Source: Oscillospiraceae bacterium NTUH-002-81 (GTDB lineage Bacteria; Bacillota; Clostridia; Lachnospirales; Lachnospiraceae). Taken from it: a DNA stretch of 64,000 nucleotides. Position 1 is the first letter of the stretch. Each line of letters opens with the position of its first letter. The stretch lies in the NCBI GenBank assembly GCA_032620915.1, contig CP136052.1, positions 3,046,001 through 3,110,000 on the forward strand, read 5' to 3'. Positions 18,159 to 28,487 of this stretch are shown here, piece by piece. The notes beneath the pieces are model-generated. The model saw only the letters and a program-made list of their open reading frames with translations. It was not told where the DNA came from and searched no databases. A program made the translations under genes and the position numbers.

Positions 18159-20748
18159 GTAGGGTAAGAACCCGGCGCCTTACCATATCACTATGGCAGG
18201 TTTCCGAGAACTCCCCTCCGAACCGGACTTACACCTCTCGATGTATCCGGCTCTCCAGATGTCAGTCTAACTTTCCTGCGTGTAACTTATCGTGACAGTC
18301 AATGCAGAGTGCCATTGTCTTGCGCTTACGCCCAATCATGGCGATTTCCCATTGTTTTCTGCCACTTAAATCTTTGAGTTTTCGTATATGGTGTATTTCA
18401 AGCGGCACATTCTCTGCGCCACACCACTCACACCTGTTTGCTTGCAGTCTTTTTATAAGGCTATTACGCCCATAATTCTCAAAAATTCTTGCTACTATAT
18501 CAGGATTTCCGCTTTCTACTTTAGTGTCCCGGCGGAACCCATTATTGTAAAACAATACCTTTCCGACCTTGCCGTTTTTTCTTCGGATATTCCACAACAA
18601 AATCTTTTCCTTGACGGTACTTGCGGATAATTCTGCTGATTCGTGTCCGATATTTTCCAGCAAAGGTTTTGAGCATACTGTATCTCATTACATAGTAGAA
18701 GTTATTGAGTACAGACACGTTGTTTGCAAGTCGGTAGTAGTTATACAATCCACGGATTTCTGCGTTGTATTGGTTTAGGATTTCCAAATCGTCCAAGTGC
18801 AACAGGCGAGTGCGCCGGACAGGCTCCCAAACCTCTTTGTTTCCATTTTGTTTGTCATATTTAATCTTGAGGGCATTGTAGGAGAACAATCGTTTTACCC
18901 ACTTATCATGGGGAACATAAAGTAAGACTTTTCCATTGTTTACCCGTCTGGTAGCCCCGGTTTTGGTCTTTTTGTTGTGTTCGCCTTTGGCGATTGTGAC
19001 CTCATATCCCAAGAACTTCGCAGCGTCGTGTCCATGAGTAATCAATGTCTTTTCCTCGGACATTTCCAGATGGAGTTTGTCCCGGATAAAGTAGCCTACA
19101 TCTTGTTTAATCTGTTCTGCGTCCTCTTTGCTGCCGATAACTCCGATTAAGAAATCATCGGCGTATCGGATATAGCAAAGCCGTTTATAGCTATCGTCCA
19201 TCTGGTCGCTATACGGTATAGATTTCAGACTACGCCGAAGTTCCCGGATTTCTGCAATTAAGCCCTCTTTTTCTTCCACGCTCATTTTAGAGATATTTCT
19301 TTTAAGCCTTTGTTCTTTTCCTCGGCAGACATCCAATTTCTTCTTGAACGCAGGATTGATTTTACGGCGGTTTCCGCCGTTGAATTTCTCTGCATACTCT
19401 GCCATATAACTGTCCAGTTCGTTCATGTAGATGTTTGCCAGGATAGGGCTGATGATGGAGCCTTGCGGAGTTCCGGAATAAGTATTGTGGTAATTCCAAT
19501 CCTCCATATATCCAGCTTTCAAGAACTTCCAGAGCAGACCGATGAAATATTCATCTGCAATCCGCTTTCGCAAAATAGCAATCAACACATGATGGTCTAC
19601 GTTGTCAAAACAGCCCTTTATATCCCCCCTCAACGAACCACTTTGTCCCCGTAAAATATTTCTGCACATATTTGAGTGCCGTATGACAGCTTCTGTTTAT
19701 ACGGAAACCGTGGGAATAGTCGCTAAAGGTTGGCTCATAAATACTCTCCAAGATGAGCCGCACCACCTCCTGTATCAGTTTATCGTCGAATGACGGTATC
19801 CCCAGAGGACGCATTTTCCCATTGGATTTCGGGATATACGTTCTCCTTGCCGGGTTAGGCTGATAACTAAAATCCCGCATCTTTTCAATGAGGGCGTTTA
19901 TCCTTGCCATTCCCATTCCGTCAATGGTTTTGCCGTCTGTTCCGGCTGTCATGTTGCCTGGTTTCGCCTGTATCCGCTGATATGCCAGCAGATAGAATTG
20001 TGGATTGTACAGGTTGCGGTATAACCGCTCGTACTTGTAACTCTTGTTACACGCCTTGGATTTTAGGCTTTCCAACACATTTTCAGGACTTCTCATAATG
20101 CCTCACGCACCTTTCCTTTTTATGAATTGGTTGACATCCTGCCTCCCTTCGCCATGTAGACGGCTTTCCCGCCCTCGGACTACTACGGAGGCTCCGTTGC
20201 CATGCCGGATATTCAGCGTCATCTTTCTTGGGTTTTTACCCCTTGAAATTTATCGCCTTGCGGCATTACGCATAGCCGGATAGTTCCGGCGTTCCGGTTT
20301 AGGCAATCTCCAGTTAGACACTTTGGGATAAGCGTATTGTGATGTCGGTAGTGGGTTTTCGTCCTTTTCCGCTTACTGCGGCTGGCTGTCATAAGTATCG
20401 TGCGGTCTGTGTTTACCTGTCACATTCCGCTATGACATACGGCGAATACAACCATCCTGCGCCGCCGGGTCGAGTATCCCGCCTCGGACTACCCTTAAAG
20501 CAGTTTAGCCTTGCTCCTCATTCACAATGTTGCGTCTTGCCGCTCAGTCGTGGGTAGATGGTTTTCCCAACTCGCGATTTTTCCGATACGCTATTGTCCC
20601 CCTTGTGGTTTCCCTCCGGGGTAAATCGGATGACGCTAAAGTGACGCGTTTCACGTCTTTGATACTTTTCTTTACCGGCTTGCTAAAGCCGGATTCCCAA
20701 AATGTCCGCGCACCGCCTTTGGATGAAAAGCGGCGCTTCTGGACGCGC
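18159..20748 (-). mobile_element. Group II intron 2 (in virB6-like gene)
   Basis: The intron begins GCGCGTCCAGAAGC and ends TTACCCTAC on the minus strand, and a domain V hairpin (GAGCCGGATACATC, GAGA, GGTGTAAGTCCGGTTC) lies near 18,220. The boundaries are those that restore the host frame. The 5' end has GCGCG instead of the usual GTGCG. The region 20,097-20,748 is ribozyme RNA; I see no gene in it. It is related to but clearly different from intron 1. Confidence 0.9.
18262..20096 (-). CDS. ltrA: Group II intron reverse transcriptase/maturase with HNH domain (two frameshifts)
   Basis: Three overlapping frames make up one LtrA-like protein: the N-terminal part (from 20,096; RPLGIPSFDDKLIQEVVRLILE), the palm and X domain (CYIRYADDFLIGV, RGLYNYYRLANN) and the HNH end (CEWCGAENVPLEIHHIRKL, CIDCHDKLH). 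They join when one G is removed from the G6 run at 19,624-19,629 (giving VEGDIKGCFDN) and one A from the A6 run at 18,575-18,580 (giving EYPKKNGKVGK). As written the maturase is broken, which would compromise splicing of this intron. Confidence 0.88.
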
Positions 20749-21340
20749 GGTAAATTTCCACCATTCGGCCATACACGATGACAAAGATGATAGCCGACAA
20801 CGCCAGCATCGTGACCTGAACCACAAAGGTCTGCAAATACAGTCCCAGCAGCGGTCCCAAGTCCATGCCTTCCAGTGTAGCCTGCATTGCTGTCAGGGTC
20901 GCATCGCTGACGGACGTACTGCCGGAAATCAGACCGCCACTTCTGGAGATCACTTGCTGCGCCACATCAAAGACAGCCATCGTGATATTGAATGTGTTCG
21001 AGATCAGAGTCACTGCCAGAAAGGTCTTAAAGACCCATTTGAAAAATGTCCACGTCTCGAAATTTGCCAGATTGTTATGCTCGATGAGCATCTGGATCAG
21101 CTCATAACAGGCGATGAATGTCAGCACCATTCCGGCAATGGGCAGGATCACGGATTCCGAGATGTTACGGATCATAGAGAAAACCGCAGGTGAAAAGTTC
21201 GCCGGTGTGGTTCCCACATCGCCTGCGATCTGTCCAACCTGCTGGTTGACCGAATCGAACATCCCTGAAAGATTTCCCATGATACCGCTGATGATCATGC
21301 TCTTGAGCCAATCTGTGATCTGTTCAAGGATACTCTGCAT
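20749..21340 (-). CDS. VirB6/TrbL-like membrane protein, 5' exon
   Basis: This exon encodes the N-terminal 197 residues: a hydrophilic start (MQSILEQITDWLKSMIISGIM), then membrane segments at about 60-80, 95-115 and 165-190. The frame continues into the intron to a stop at 20,672. The protein is the probable multi-spanning channel component of the conjugation apparatus, between maff2 and the PrgI-like gene as usual. Confidence 0.9.
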
Positions 21341-21355
21341 GAGCCGCCTCCTTCC

Positions 21356-21454
21356 TTACGCAAACACGCCGAACAGCTTCGCCATCCGGGACAGAAGCAT
21401 GAACAGCTGTGAGAAAAGAGACAGTGCCGATGCAGTTGTAGTAAGAAACGCCAT
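21356..21454 (-). CDS. 32-aa hydrophobic small protein
   Basis: The ORF MAFLTTTASALSLFSQLFML, continuing to LFGVFA, has a strong ribosome site (CAGGAGG, seven bases before the ATG) and ends 15 bp before the VirB6-like start. It is short and amphipathic. I do not know a family for it, but its position between maff2 and virB6 and the ribosome site support real translation. Confidence 0.6.
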   Translation of the reverse strand: MAFLTTTASALSLFSQLFMLLSRMAKLFGVFA

Positions 21455-21529
21455 AGATTTGTCCTCCTGTAACTTGTCCGGCCTATCAGCCGTGCGATTC
21501 TAAACTGCGGTCCTGCGCCATACTTCCAA

Positions 21530-21621
21530 CATGTGCACCTGCCGGAGAGCGCAGAAAATAGCCAGCTGCGGAGATTGCCTGCACCTGACTATGTAACAGG
21601 CAGCTTTCGCCGCCCGGTCGG
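21530..21621 (-). promoter_or_regulatory. ICE intergenic double-hairpin motif, copy 2
   Basis: On the minus strand GGGCGGC, TTACATAGTCAGGTG, CTGGCTAT and GCAGGTGCACATG follow in the same order as in the copy at 53,040-53,143. It lies upstream of the 32-aa ORF and downstream of the maff2 3' half. Confidence 0.6.
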
Positions 21622-21645
21622 AATCTTCGCTCCGACAGCCTTTGC

Positions 21646-21726
21646 TTAACCGAACAGACCGGAAAGCAGCGGCACCAGAGTCGTGCCGATCAGTGCTACA
21701 CCGCCACCGGCCATCAGCTGTTTCAT
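21646..21726 (-). pseudogene. maff2 mobile-element protein, 3' half
   Basis: This 26-codon frame encodes MKQLMAGGGVALIGTTLVPL then LSGLFG and a stop, the C-terminal half of the Maff2 ICE membrane protein. The N-terminal half is at 52,834-52,992 on the same strand. Between them lies element B. The short MKQ stretch is present on both sides. Confidence 0.85.
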
Positions 21727-21820
21727 CCCCAATTAGGTGTAAAAACTCTGCTCGATGGCGGGCGGCGGCGTACAAAAAATCTATATGGTGTTGTTAAGAG
21801 AACCGTCCCGGCGGGACAGG

Positions 21821-23491
21821 TCAGGCAGTGACCTGTTCCACCTCCGGGATGGGTTTGAGATTAAAATGAATTTCGATAGAAATGTGTCTTGTTTTATCTT
21901 CGTCAATGCGCTCATGCACAACGATTTCTTTGATTAAGCGGTTGAGGGTGGCTGCGTCCAGCTCTGTGATGTTGGCGTATTCCTGAATGGCTTCCACCCA
22001 TTGTTTTGCATCATTGGCAAGCTGGACTTCATCGGACAGCCGCTTTCTGCCCTCGGACACTTTTGTTTTAAGCTCCGTCTGCTCGGTCTGTGTCTTTTCC
22101 AGCATGGTGTTGAAATTCTGCTCACTGATACGCCCTGCAATCATATCCTCATAAAGCCGCATGACCATTTTGTCCAGAACCTCAATCCGTTCCTCGTCCC
22201 TTGTAAGGGAGCGTTCCATTGCTTCCCGCTGTTCCCGCTGCTCGGCTTCACAGGTATTGGTCAGGCGGTCGGCAACCGCTTCCCCGTCCATCAGGGCAGC
22301 TCTGGCACATTCCCGGATTTTCCGCAGCACATGGCTGTAAAGGGTGTCATAATCAATCCGGTGCTGGGTGCAGTGGTTCTTTCCAAAGGCATTGTAGGTC
22401 TTGCAGGAGTAAATCCGCTGGGGATGTTTAGCGTTTGTGTAGCGTACCGTCAGCGACTTCCCACACTCGCCGCATTTTAACAGTCCGGCAAACAGGCTGA
22501 TTTCATTGGTCTGCCCCGGACGCTGGCGGGATTTCAGCTTGTTCTGCACAATGTCAAAGCTCATGCTGTCAATCAGCGGTTCATGCTGTCCCTCCACCAC
22601 AATCCAGTCCTCCGGCTTCTTTTCCCCAATCGTGCCGATTTTGAAGCGGTAGTCCTTTTTCTGGGAAGCAATCGCCCCGGTGTAGACGGGATTCATCAAA
22701 AGGTCTTTGATAACGGAGAAGTCCCACATATACCGCCCGTTTTCTGGGTCTTTCTTTTCCCATTTGGTGCGGGTATTGCGAAGCCCCCGTTCCCGGTTCC
22801 ACCATGTAGGGCAGGGGATTTTTTCTTTCTCCAGCCGTCTGCGGATATAGTTCGGACCATGACCGTTCAGGGCATATCCGAAAATCAGCCGCACAATCGG
22901 GGCGGTTTCCTCGTCAATGAGCAGATGGTTTTTGTCCTCCGGGTCTTTCCGATACCCAAACGGGGCAAGACACCCGGTAAACTGTCCTTTCTGCGCTTTC
23001 AGAAGATAAGAGGAATGGACTTTCTTGGAAATATCCTTGCTGTACATCTCGTTCAGGATATTCTTGAACGGGGCAATGTCGTTGTTATCCCGCAGGGTGT
23101 CGATGCCGTCATTCATGGCGATATAGCGGACACCGTTTCTTGGGAAAAAGTCCTCAATCAAATGCCCGGTTTGCAGATAATTACGCCCCAGTCGGCTGAG
23201 GTCTTTCGTGATGACAAGGTTGATCTGCCTGCGCTCAATGGCTCTCAACATTCTCTGTAGGTCAGGACGCTCCATGTTAAGACCTGTGAAGCCATCGTCC
23301 TGATAGACTGCCACAACCTCCCATCCCTGCTTTTCGCAGTATTTTTCCAGCATATCACGCTGGTTTGCGATACTGGCACTTTCGCCTTGCAGGTCATCGT
23401 CCTTTGACAGCCTGCAATAGACCGCCGCACGATAACCCCCGGCAAGTGCCGAACCGATTGTTCTGTATTCCATTTCGTTCATCATAGCCAT
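21821..23491 (-). CDS. Large serine recombinase of element B
   Basis: The 556-aa protein has the resolvase domain (AVYCRLSKDDDLQGES with catalytic Ser, TKDLSRLGRNYLQTGHLIED), a recombinase domain, a zinc-ribbon (LKCGECGKSL) and the C-terminal coiled coil with DUF4368-like tail. The frame is intact. It lies about 90 bp inside the maff2 left junction and is the probable integrase/excisionase of element B. It is closely related in architecture to the 55,623-57,263 enzyme. Confidence 0.95.
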   Translation of the reverse strand: MAMMNEMEYRTIGSALAGGYRAAVYCRLSKDDDLQGESASIANQRDMLEKYCEKQGWEVVAVYQDDGFTGLNMERPDLQRMLRAIERRQINLVITKDLSRLGRNYLQTGHLIEDFFPRNGVRYIAMNDGIDTLRDNNDIAPFKNILNEMYSKDISKKVHSSYLLKAQKGQFTGCLAPFGYRKDPEDKNHLLIDEETAPIVRLIFGYALNGHGPNYIRRRLEKEKIPCPTWWNRERGLRNTRTKWEKKDPENGRYMWDFSVIKDLLMNPVYTGAIASQKKDYRFKIGTIGEKKPEDWIVVEGQHEPLIDSMSFDIVQNKLKSRQRPGQTNEISLFAGLLKCGECGKSLTVRYTNAKHPQRIYSCKTYNAFGKNHCTQHRIDYDTLYSHVLRKIRECARAALMDGEAVADRLTNTCEAEQREQREAMERSLTRDEERIEVLDKMVMRLYEDMIAGRISEQNFNTMLEKTQTEQTELKTKVSEGRKRLSDEVQLANDAKQWVEAIQEYANITELDAATLNRLIKEIVVHERIDEDKTRHISIEIHFNLKPIPEVEQVTA

Positions 23492-23561
23492 TTACCCACA
23501 CAATCCAGACGGTATCTGGCTCTTTTGAACCTCATCTTCATTATAGCCTATATCTTTCTTT

Positions 23562-23690
23562 TTAGCAAGATATTCTTTTTGCATTTGTCTTTCCGTATTT
23601 CTGGGAAATCAGGCTGACGAACACATCAGTGGCGTCAAGCTCCCCGTCAAATACAGTGGTCACATGAATCTCTGTTTTGTTTTTTGCCAT
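23562..23690 (-). CDS. Small recombinase-associated protein (42 aa)
   Basis: The ORF MAKNKTEIHVTTVFDGELDA continuing to NAKRISC has GGAGG upstream and lies between the VirE-like gene and the recombinase. Element C has a small gene in the same place (57,336-57,503). The short acidic protein has no recognised domain. Confidence 0.65.
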   Translation of the reverse strand: MAKNKTEIHVTTVFDGELDATDVFVSLISQKYGKTNAKRISC

Positions 23691-23931
23691 AGGCAGTTAT
23701 CCTCCATACATGAAAATAGCCAGACAGAGGGTGTCGGCAACGAAGTCCGGCAACGGACTTCAAAAGACCTTGCAAACAATCTCAATCTGGCGATGGTTAC
23801 TATTTATACTTTTCTTTTATTTTTTTGTTGTTTTGGTTGTTATAAGGGAGAAAAGCCCGGAAATAAGGGGTTTTTCCCGGCAACCGGCTCGGCAACGGGA
23901 TAACAACAGGGGGTGCAACGGGCTGTCCTTT

Positions 23932-25326
23932 TCAGAATGGAAGCTCCATCTGTTCTGTGACCTCCACAAAACCGTCCATCGTTTTTTCAGACGGGTTGCC
24001 GGAGTCCGTTGCCGGGTTTTCACGCTCCCAGCCCTTTTGTCTGCCATATTCGGAAAACATCCTTGGGTTTGGGAAGTACCGCCAGCTGGAAATGCACTGG
24101 TTCATAATCTCGTTGATTTCCCGGATTTCCCATTGCTTCGGCTCGTCAAAAGCATGGTTCAAGGCTTCCTTATAGAGCTGCTTGGAGCAGACCATGCTCC
24201 CGGTGTATTTATCAAGATACGCCTGTATCATCCCGGCTTTGGTGTCCTCCGGCATAAAATCCCGCTGGTGTTCTTTGAGATACCGCTGCATGGCGGGGCT
24301 GAAAGCCAGCTTGAACCTGCCGCTTTTATAAATCTCCATCGCTTCCGCCCACATCTGCCCGATATAGGCTCTGGAAGCGGCTTCATCCTCCAAAATGTGA
24401 ACTTCCGCCTGCTCCGGGTACACCATGACCGGGATAAAGCGGCGGTTGCCGGAACGGTCAAGGGGCAGGAAGTCAAGGGCATTGGAAGTGCCGCCAAACA
24501 CGCACTGACGGGGGCGGTCTGCCGGGTGGGTTTCATAAGGTATCTTGTAGACCTCTTTCTGCCGGCTTAAAAATGACTTGATTTCCTCAATGCTCTTGGC
24601 GTTGGCGGTTGCCATCATTTCCGACATTTCAATAATCCAGTGACCTTGCAGCTTGCGGTACACATTGTCATCGTCCAGCTTCCGCAAATCATCGGAGAAC
24701 CACTCGTCCCGGACTGCCAGCAGCCGGAAGAAGGTGGACTTTCCAGCCCCCTGACCGCCTACCAGACAGAGCATGATTTCAAACTTGCACCCCGGCTGAA
24801 AGGCTCGTGAGATTGCACCCAGCAGGAACAGCTTCAACGCTTCATAGGTGTAATCGTCTGCGTCAGCCCCCAGAAAGTGCCGCAGGCAGAAGCGGATTCG
24901 CTCTGTCCCGTCCCACACAAGGGTATTGAGATAGTCCCGGATGGGATGGTACTTGTTTTCATTCGCCACAATCCCGATGGCGTTATCAATCTTTTTCTCA
25001 TTGGTAAGCCCGTAGGTTTCTTCCAGATAAAGAAGCAGATACTTCATGTCCGTATCGTTCAGGGCGGTGCTTTCTCTGTGAAAACCGATGGGCTTTATGA
25101 TGTCCTTGCGGTCAGTCAGGATGTTGTATGCGATAGCCCCTGAAAGCAGAGGGTCACGTTGGAATACGGTCAGGCAGTTCCGTATGCTCTGACGGACACC
25201 GCCTTTCTCGGTGGTTTCCAGCCCCGCCTTGATTTCCTCAACGCTCTGGGGCGGCTGCATGGCGTTCATAGTGTTTTTTAGTTCTTGCTGCGTCTGCGGC
25301 TGCAAGTTCTGCCATTCGCTGTTCAA
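23932..25326 (-). CDS. VirE/virulence-associated E family P-loop protein
   Basis: The 464-aa protein has the VirE-type ATPase core: LCLVGGQGAGKSTFFRLLA (Walker A), WIIEMSEM (Walker B-like), KSIEEIKSFLSRQKEVYK and RQCVFGGTSN. Together with the overlapping primase gene it probably forms the replication module, a helicase-like ATPase with a primase. The start overlaps the primase end by 89 bp, the same overlap as in element C. Confidence 0.92.
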   Translation of the reverse strand: MNSEWQNLQPQTQQELKNTMNAMQPPQSVEEIKAGLETTEKGGVRQSIRNCLTVFQRDPLLSGAIAYNILTDRKDIIKPIGFHRESTALNDTDMKYLLLYLEETYGLTNEKKIDNAIGIVANENKYHPIRDYLNTLVWDGTERIRFCLRHFLGADADDYTYEALKLFLLGAISRAFQPGCKFEIMLCLVGGQGAGKSTFFRLLAVRDEWFSDDLRKLDDDNVYRKLQGHWIIEMSEMMATANAKSIEEIKSFLSRQKEVYKIPYETHPADRPRQCVFGGTSNALDFLPLDRSGNRRFIPVMVYPEQAEVHILEDEAASRAYIGQMWAEAMEIYKSGRFKLAFSPAMQRYLKEHQRDFMPEDTKAGMIQAYLDKYTGSMVCSKQLYKEALNHAFDEPKQWEIREINEIMNQCISSWRYFPNPRMFSEYGRQKGWERENPATDSGNPSEKTMDGFVEVTEQMELPF

Positions 25327-25883
25327 GCTGTATCACATCCTTTCCGTAGTCCGTAATCAAATCCGCTTTTTCCTCTGTTTCCCCGAACAGCAGCACATCC
25401 AGCAGATATTCCACTTGGGCTTGCTTCTGTAAGGCTTCCACAAACCGGGGATGAAAGGCTTCCTCCGGGGAGTGCGGGGCGTAGTCCGTTCTCCATGCCA
25501 TCAGCAGATGGAGATAATCGGCAAGAATACGGAAGCAGCGATTCTTTGCTTCCTGAAACTGTTCCTCCGGGGATTTCTGCCGGGTCTTGGGCTTTTTTTA
25601 CCTTTCCCGGCGGTTTCCAGTCCTCATAGGAAAGCCCGAAGTCCTGTGCCAGCTGTACGGCGGCTTCTTTCTTTCCCAGCCCATACAGGGCGGCGGCAAA
25701 ATCAATCACATCCCCATCCGCACCGCAGCCGAAGCAATGGTAACGCCGATCCAGCTTCATGCTTGGGGTTTTATCGTTATGGAACGGGCAGCAAGCCATC
25801 CCGTTCCGACCTACATGGATTCCATAATACTCCGCAGCCTGTCTTGTTGTGACGGACTGCTTCACAGCTTCGAATACATTCAA
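25238..25883 (-). CDS. CHC2 zinc-finger primase-like protein (frameshifted)
   Basis: The N-terminal frame has a CHC2 zinc finger (CCPFHNDKTPSMKL and YHCFGCGADGDVIDF). Removing one A from the A7 run at 25,593-25,599 joins it as GKVKKPKTRQKSPEEQ to the downstream frame (HSPEEAFHPRFVEALQKQAQ), matching the intact paralogue at 59,089-59,742 throughout. It lacks a TOPRIM domain, so it is a primase-like accessory rather than a full DnaG. Confidence 0.88.
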
Positions 25884-25948
25884 ATCTATCCCTCCTTGAA
25901 AATAAGAAAAGCACCTGACATTCTCTAATTGAAAATGGCAAGTGCCTG

Positions 25949-27530
25949 TTAAAGTTCCATATCCTGTTGTCTGTGTTTCTCCTGTGCCGGGGCGGTTCTT
26001 TGTGCTTTTTTCTCGTCAGTCTTATCCTGCAAGACTTCTTTGATGGGCTGCTTCTTGGGCGGCTCTTTGCTTTCCTCTGTGCCGGGTGTGGCTTTCCGTA
26101 CCCAGTAGCGGATGTCCCGCAGCTTCTTCAAATCCTCCTGTACCTCGGTCAGTGGTACTTTCAGCTCTGCGATTTCGCTGAGAAGCGTTTCCTGCTCCTG
26201 TTGCAACTCATTTTTCGTTTTATCCTTATCGTCCGGGTGCTTGGCAAGGTAGTCAGCGGCTTTCTCATACCGGGCAACCTCCGGGTGTTCCTGTTTGAAT
26301 TTCCCCTTTATTTTCTTAAAAAATATCTTCTGGTACTTCTCATAGACAGCCTTACATTCCTTGCAGTCTGTCCGGCTGGCAAGAATCCCGTCAATCACTT
26401 TGCTCCGGGCTTCCTTTGGCTTCATCTGATTGCGGTAATCTGCGGCTGATTTCCCGGAAGATTCCAGAAACGCTTCTAAGTCCTCCACAGTGGAAAGCCC
26501 CTTTTGCCGGAGATAGGACAGGGCTTCGCTGACTGCCTTTAAGTCCTGTGAAGTTCCCCGGTTCTGTCCAGCCCTTGTCCAGTCCTTCCGTTCTTCCTTT
26601 CGTATCTCCATATACTTCATCAGCAGATTGGGAAGAAGTGTCGCTTCCTCCGCCGCCTTTTGTGCAAGCAGCTCCTTCCGTTTTTCTCCCAGCTCGGTAA
26701 TCCAGCCTTTGAGGTTTTGGATAAGCTGCCGGATGGACTTCATCAGGCGGTTGGCGGCTCTGATTTCCCGGTTCAGGTTGCCGATATTCGTCTGGATACC
26801 TCGCTTTTCCATCTGCCGGACAGCAGTCCCCTCATGGACAGTGGGGACTATATCAAGCCCCCTGTCTGGCATAGGAACGCAAGTCCACACGCTCCGGGCG
26901 GTCATTGGCGTCCAGATAGCGGTTCTGGATAACCTCCCATTCATGCCGCCAGATTTCACAATACTTCTGGTCGTTCCAGTCCACCGTATCCTCCTTGTGG
27001 CTTTTCCATCTGCCGGACGGAAGTTTGATCCGTTCCCCATTCTCGTCAAGGTCATAAACCTTGCGGCTCTTGGGAAGCCATTTCCCATGTTCGTCCATTG
27101 CCCTCATAGTGAGCAGGACATGGGCGTGGGGATTGTGTCCCGGCGGATGGGGGTCATGGATGGCAAAGTCAACAATCATTCCTTTGGAAACAAACTGCTG
27201 CTCACAAAACTCCCGTACAAGGACAGCGTACTGGTCGGGCGGTATCTCTCTGGGAATGGTAAGCACCCACCGCCTTGCAAGCTGGGAGTTCCATTGCTTT
27301 TCCACCGCTTCGGCGGCATTCCATAAAGTATTGCGGTCTGCATATTCCTGTGGAGCATTTGCCGGGAGCAGGATTTCATTGTGGACGATACCACGCTTTT
27401 CCGGGTAGTGCTTTACTTGCTGGTCGTATTCACAGAACAGCTTTTCGCCGCTTTGGTAAGCAGCGGCGGCAACCGCAGACTGCCGCTGGCTGCGCTGAAC
27501 AATCGTGATTTCGTTGTGTGGACAAGGCAT
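25949..27530 (-). CDS. MobA/MobL family relaxase of element B (frameshifted)
   Basis: The N-terminal frame begins MPCPHNEITIVQRSQRQSAV and contains the MobA/MobL histidine triad region (DPHPPGHNPHAHVLLTMR). Removing one G from the G5 run at 26,858-26,862 joins SYARQG-LDIVPTVHEG to the downstream frame, which carries a long coiled-coil C-terminus. The repaired protein is about 526 aa. It should nick and lead element B DNA at an oriT just upstream. Adjacent sequence at 27,531-27,700 holds the candidate oriT. Confidence 0.9.
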
Positions 27531-27559
27531 TTCGTGTCCCTCCTTTCGCTAATTGGTGG

Positions 27560-27700
27560 ATGGGGTGGCGTTTTACCACCTCATTTTGGGCAGAAAAAAA
27601 GCAGGAGACCTTTTTCAGATTTCCTGCTCGGTGTGCCACTGTGTGAGCGGCGGGTATTTAGTTGTAAAAGTTCGGGACAAGTTGACCCGATGTAAAGCTA
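27560..27700. other. Candidate oriT of element B (left part)
   Basis: The segment is upstream of the relaxase and contains GGGACAAGTTGACCCG (around 27,674-27,690). The core ACAAGTTGAC also occurs next to the MobV-like relaxase of element C (near 61,128). The rest of the expected oriT region may lie at 48,283-48,500, on the other side of inner element D. This is an inference from position and shared sequence. Confidence 0.4.
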
Positions 27701-27718
27701 ACAAACTGGAATTGCACC
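27701..27718 (-). repeat. Cassette boundary motif, R half-site
   Basis: ACAAACTGGAATT lies 28 bp beyond the stop codon of the AAA-type gene. It matches R half-sites beside other cargo genes (28,311; 35,491; 36,831; 39,662; 50,689; 51,366). Confidence 0.55.
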
Positions 27719-27745
27719 AAAACAATCTAAGACAACAACGCTGCC

Positions 27746-28273
27746 CTACTTGCGATTTTTTTCTTGTACTGCGGAAACAGTTTCTTGAATGGAATAAGTG
27801 GTCGTATCTATAACATTCGATTCATATATTCCCAGATTGCAAAATTGCTCCCACATGGTTTCTACCAATTCGATATTTGTCTTTCGGTCTAACTTTGAGC
27901 GTTCAACAGCTCGCTTCAAGGTTTCTTCCTTACTTGCCCTTAAAATAATATAATGCACCTCATAATGTTCCCGAACAAGACTTTGCCACGGCTTTAAAAA
28001 CCACGGTCCGATAATACCGTCAACAATTACATCATATCCACCACGAGCATATCGCTTCGCAGCTTCTAAAAACGCTTCAATGACAATCAAATTTTGCTCA
28101 TTTGATTCTGGCAAATGCGGTGGTATTGCCCCTTTACTCAAATAATGATAAAAGTCATCTGTGTGCATATGCACAGACTTTTCCAAATCTGATTCTTTTG
28201 CAACAGCAGATGCCGTTGTAGTTTTTCCTGTCCCCGGCGCACCTGTGATTACAATAATTCTACCTTGATTCAT
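27746..28273 (-). CDS. AAA-type P-loop kinase-like protein
   Basis: The 175-aa protein has a Walker A motif in ITGAPGTGKTTTASAVAKES, a VIVDGIIGPWF Walker B-like strand and a lid with arginines (VERSKLDRK), as in zeta-toxin/chloramphenicol phosphotransferase or nucleotide-kinase families. The substrate is not predictable; an antibiotic phosphotransferase is one possibility. It is a single-gene unit with boundary motifs on both sides (27,701 and 28,287). Confidence 0.75.
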   Translation of the reverse strand: MNQGRIIVITGAPGTGKTTTASAVAKESDLEKSVHMHTDDFYHYLSKGAIPPHLPESNEQNLIVIEAFLEAAKRYARGGYDVIVDGIIGPWFLKPWQSLVREHYEVHYIILRASKEETLKRAVERSKLDRKTNIELVETMWEQFCNLGIYESNVIDTTTYSIQETVSAVQEKNRK

Positions 28274-28286
28274 CTATATTTTACCT

Positions 28287-28327
28287 CCACAAATTACGAT
28301 TTTCTTAATTCTACAAACTGGAATTTG
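28287..28327 (-). repeat. Complete cassette boundary motif (L + R)
   Basis: The plus strand reads CCACAAATTACGATTTT, then a short spacer, then CTACAAACTGGAATTTG. The outer ends are inverted (CAAATT / AATTTG). It separates the kinase-like gene from the ABC-F gene and is one of two complete copies (the other is at 39,640-39,682). Confidence 0.65.
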
Positions 28328-28487
28328 AGTCTCTGTAAAGCTGGAATTAACCCATACAATTATTTTAATTTAGAGGTTCTTACGCAATTATCCGTATTTT
28401 GTAATTTTTCAATACTGGAATGCCAGTGTAAATCAGCATTCTCCATTTTTATTAAAGCGAAAAACGTAAAATTGCGGAAGAACCAAT

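Noticed and set aside
23677..24570. 297-aa plus-strand open frame
   Set aside because: Antisense to the VirE gene; no ribosome site or domain.
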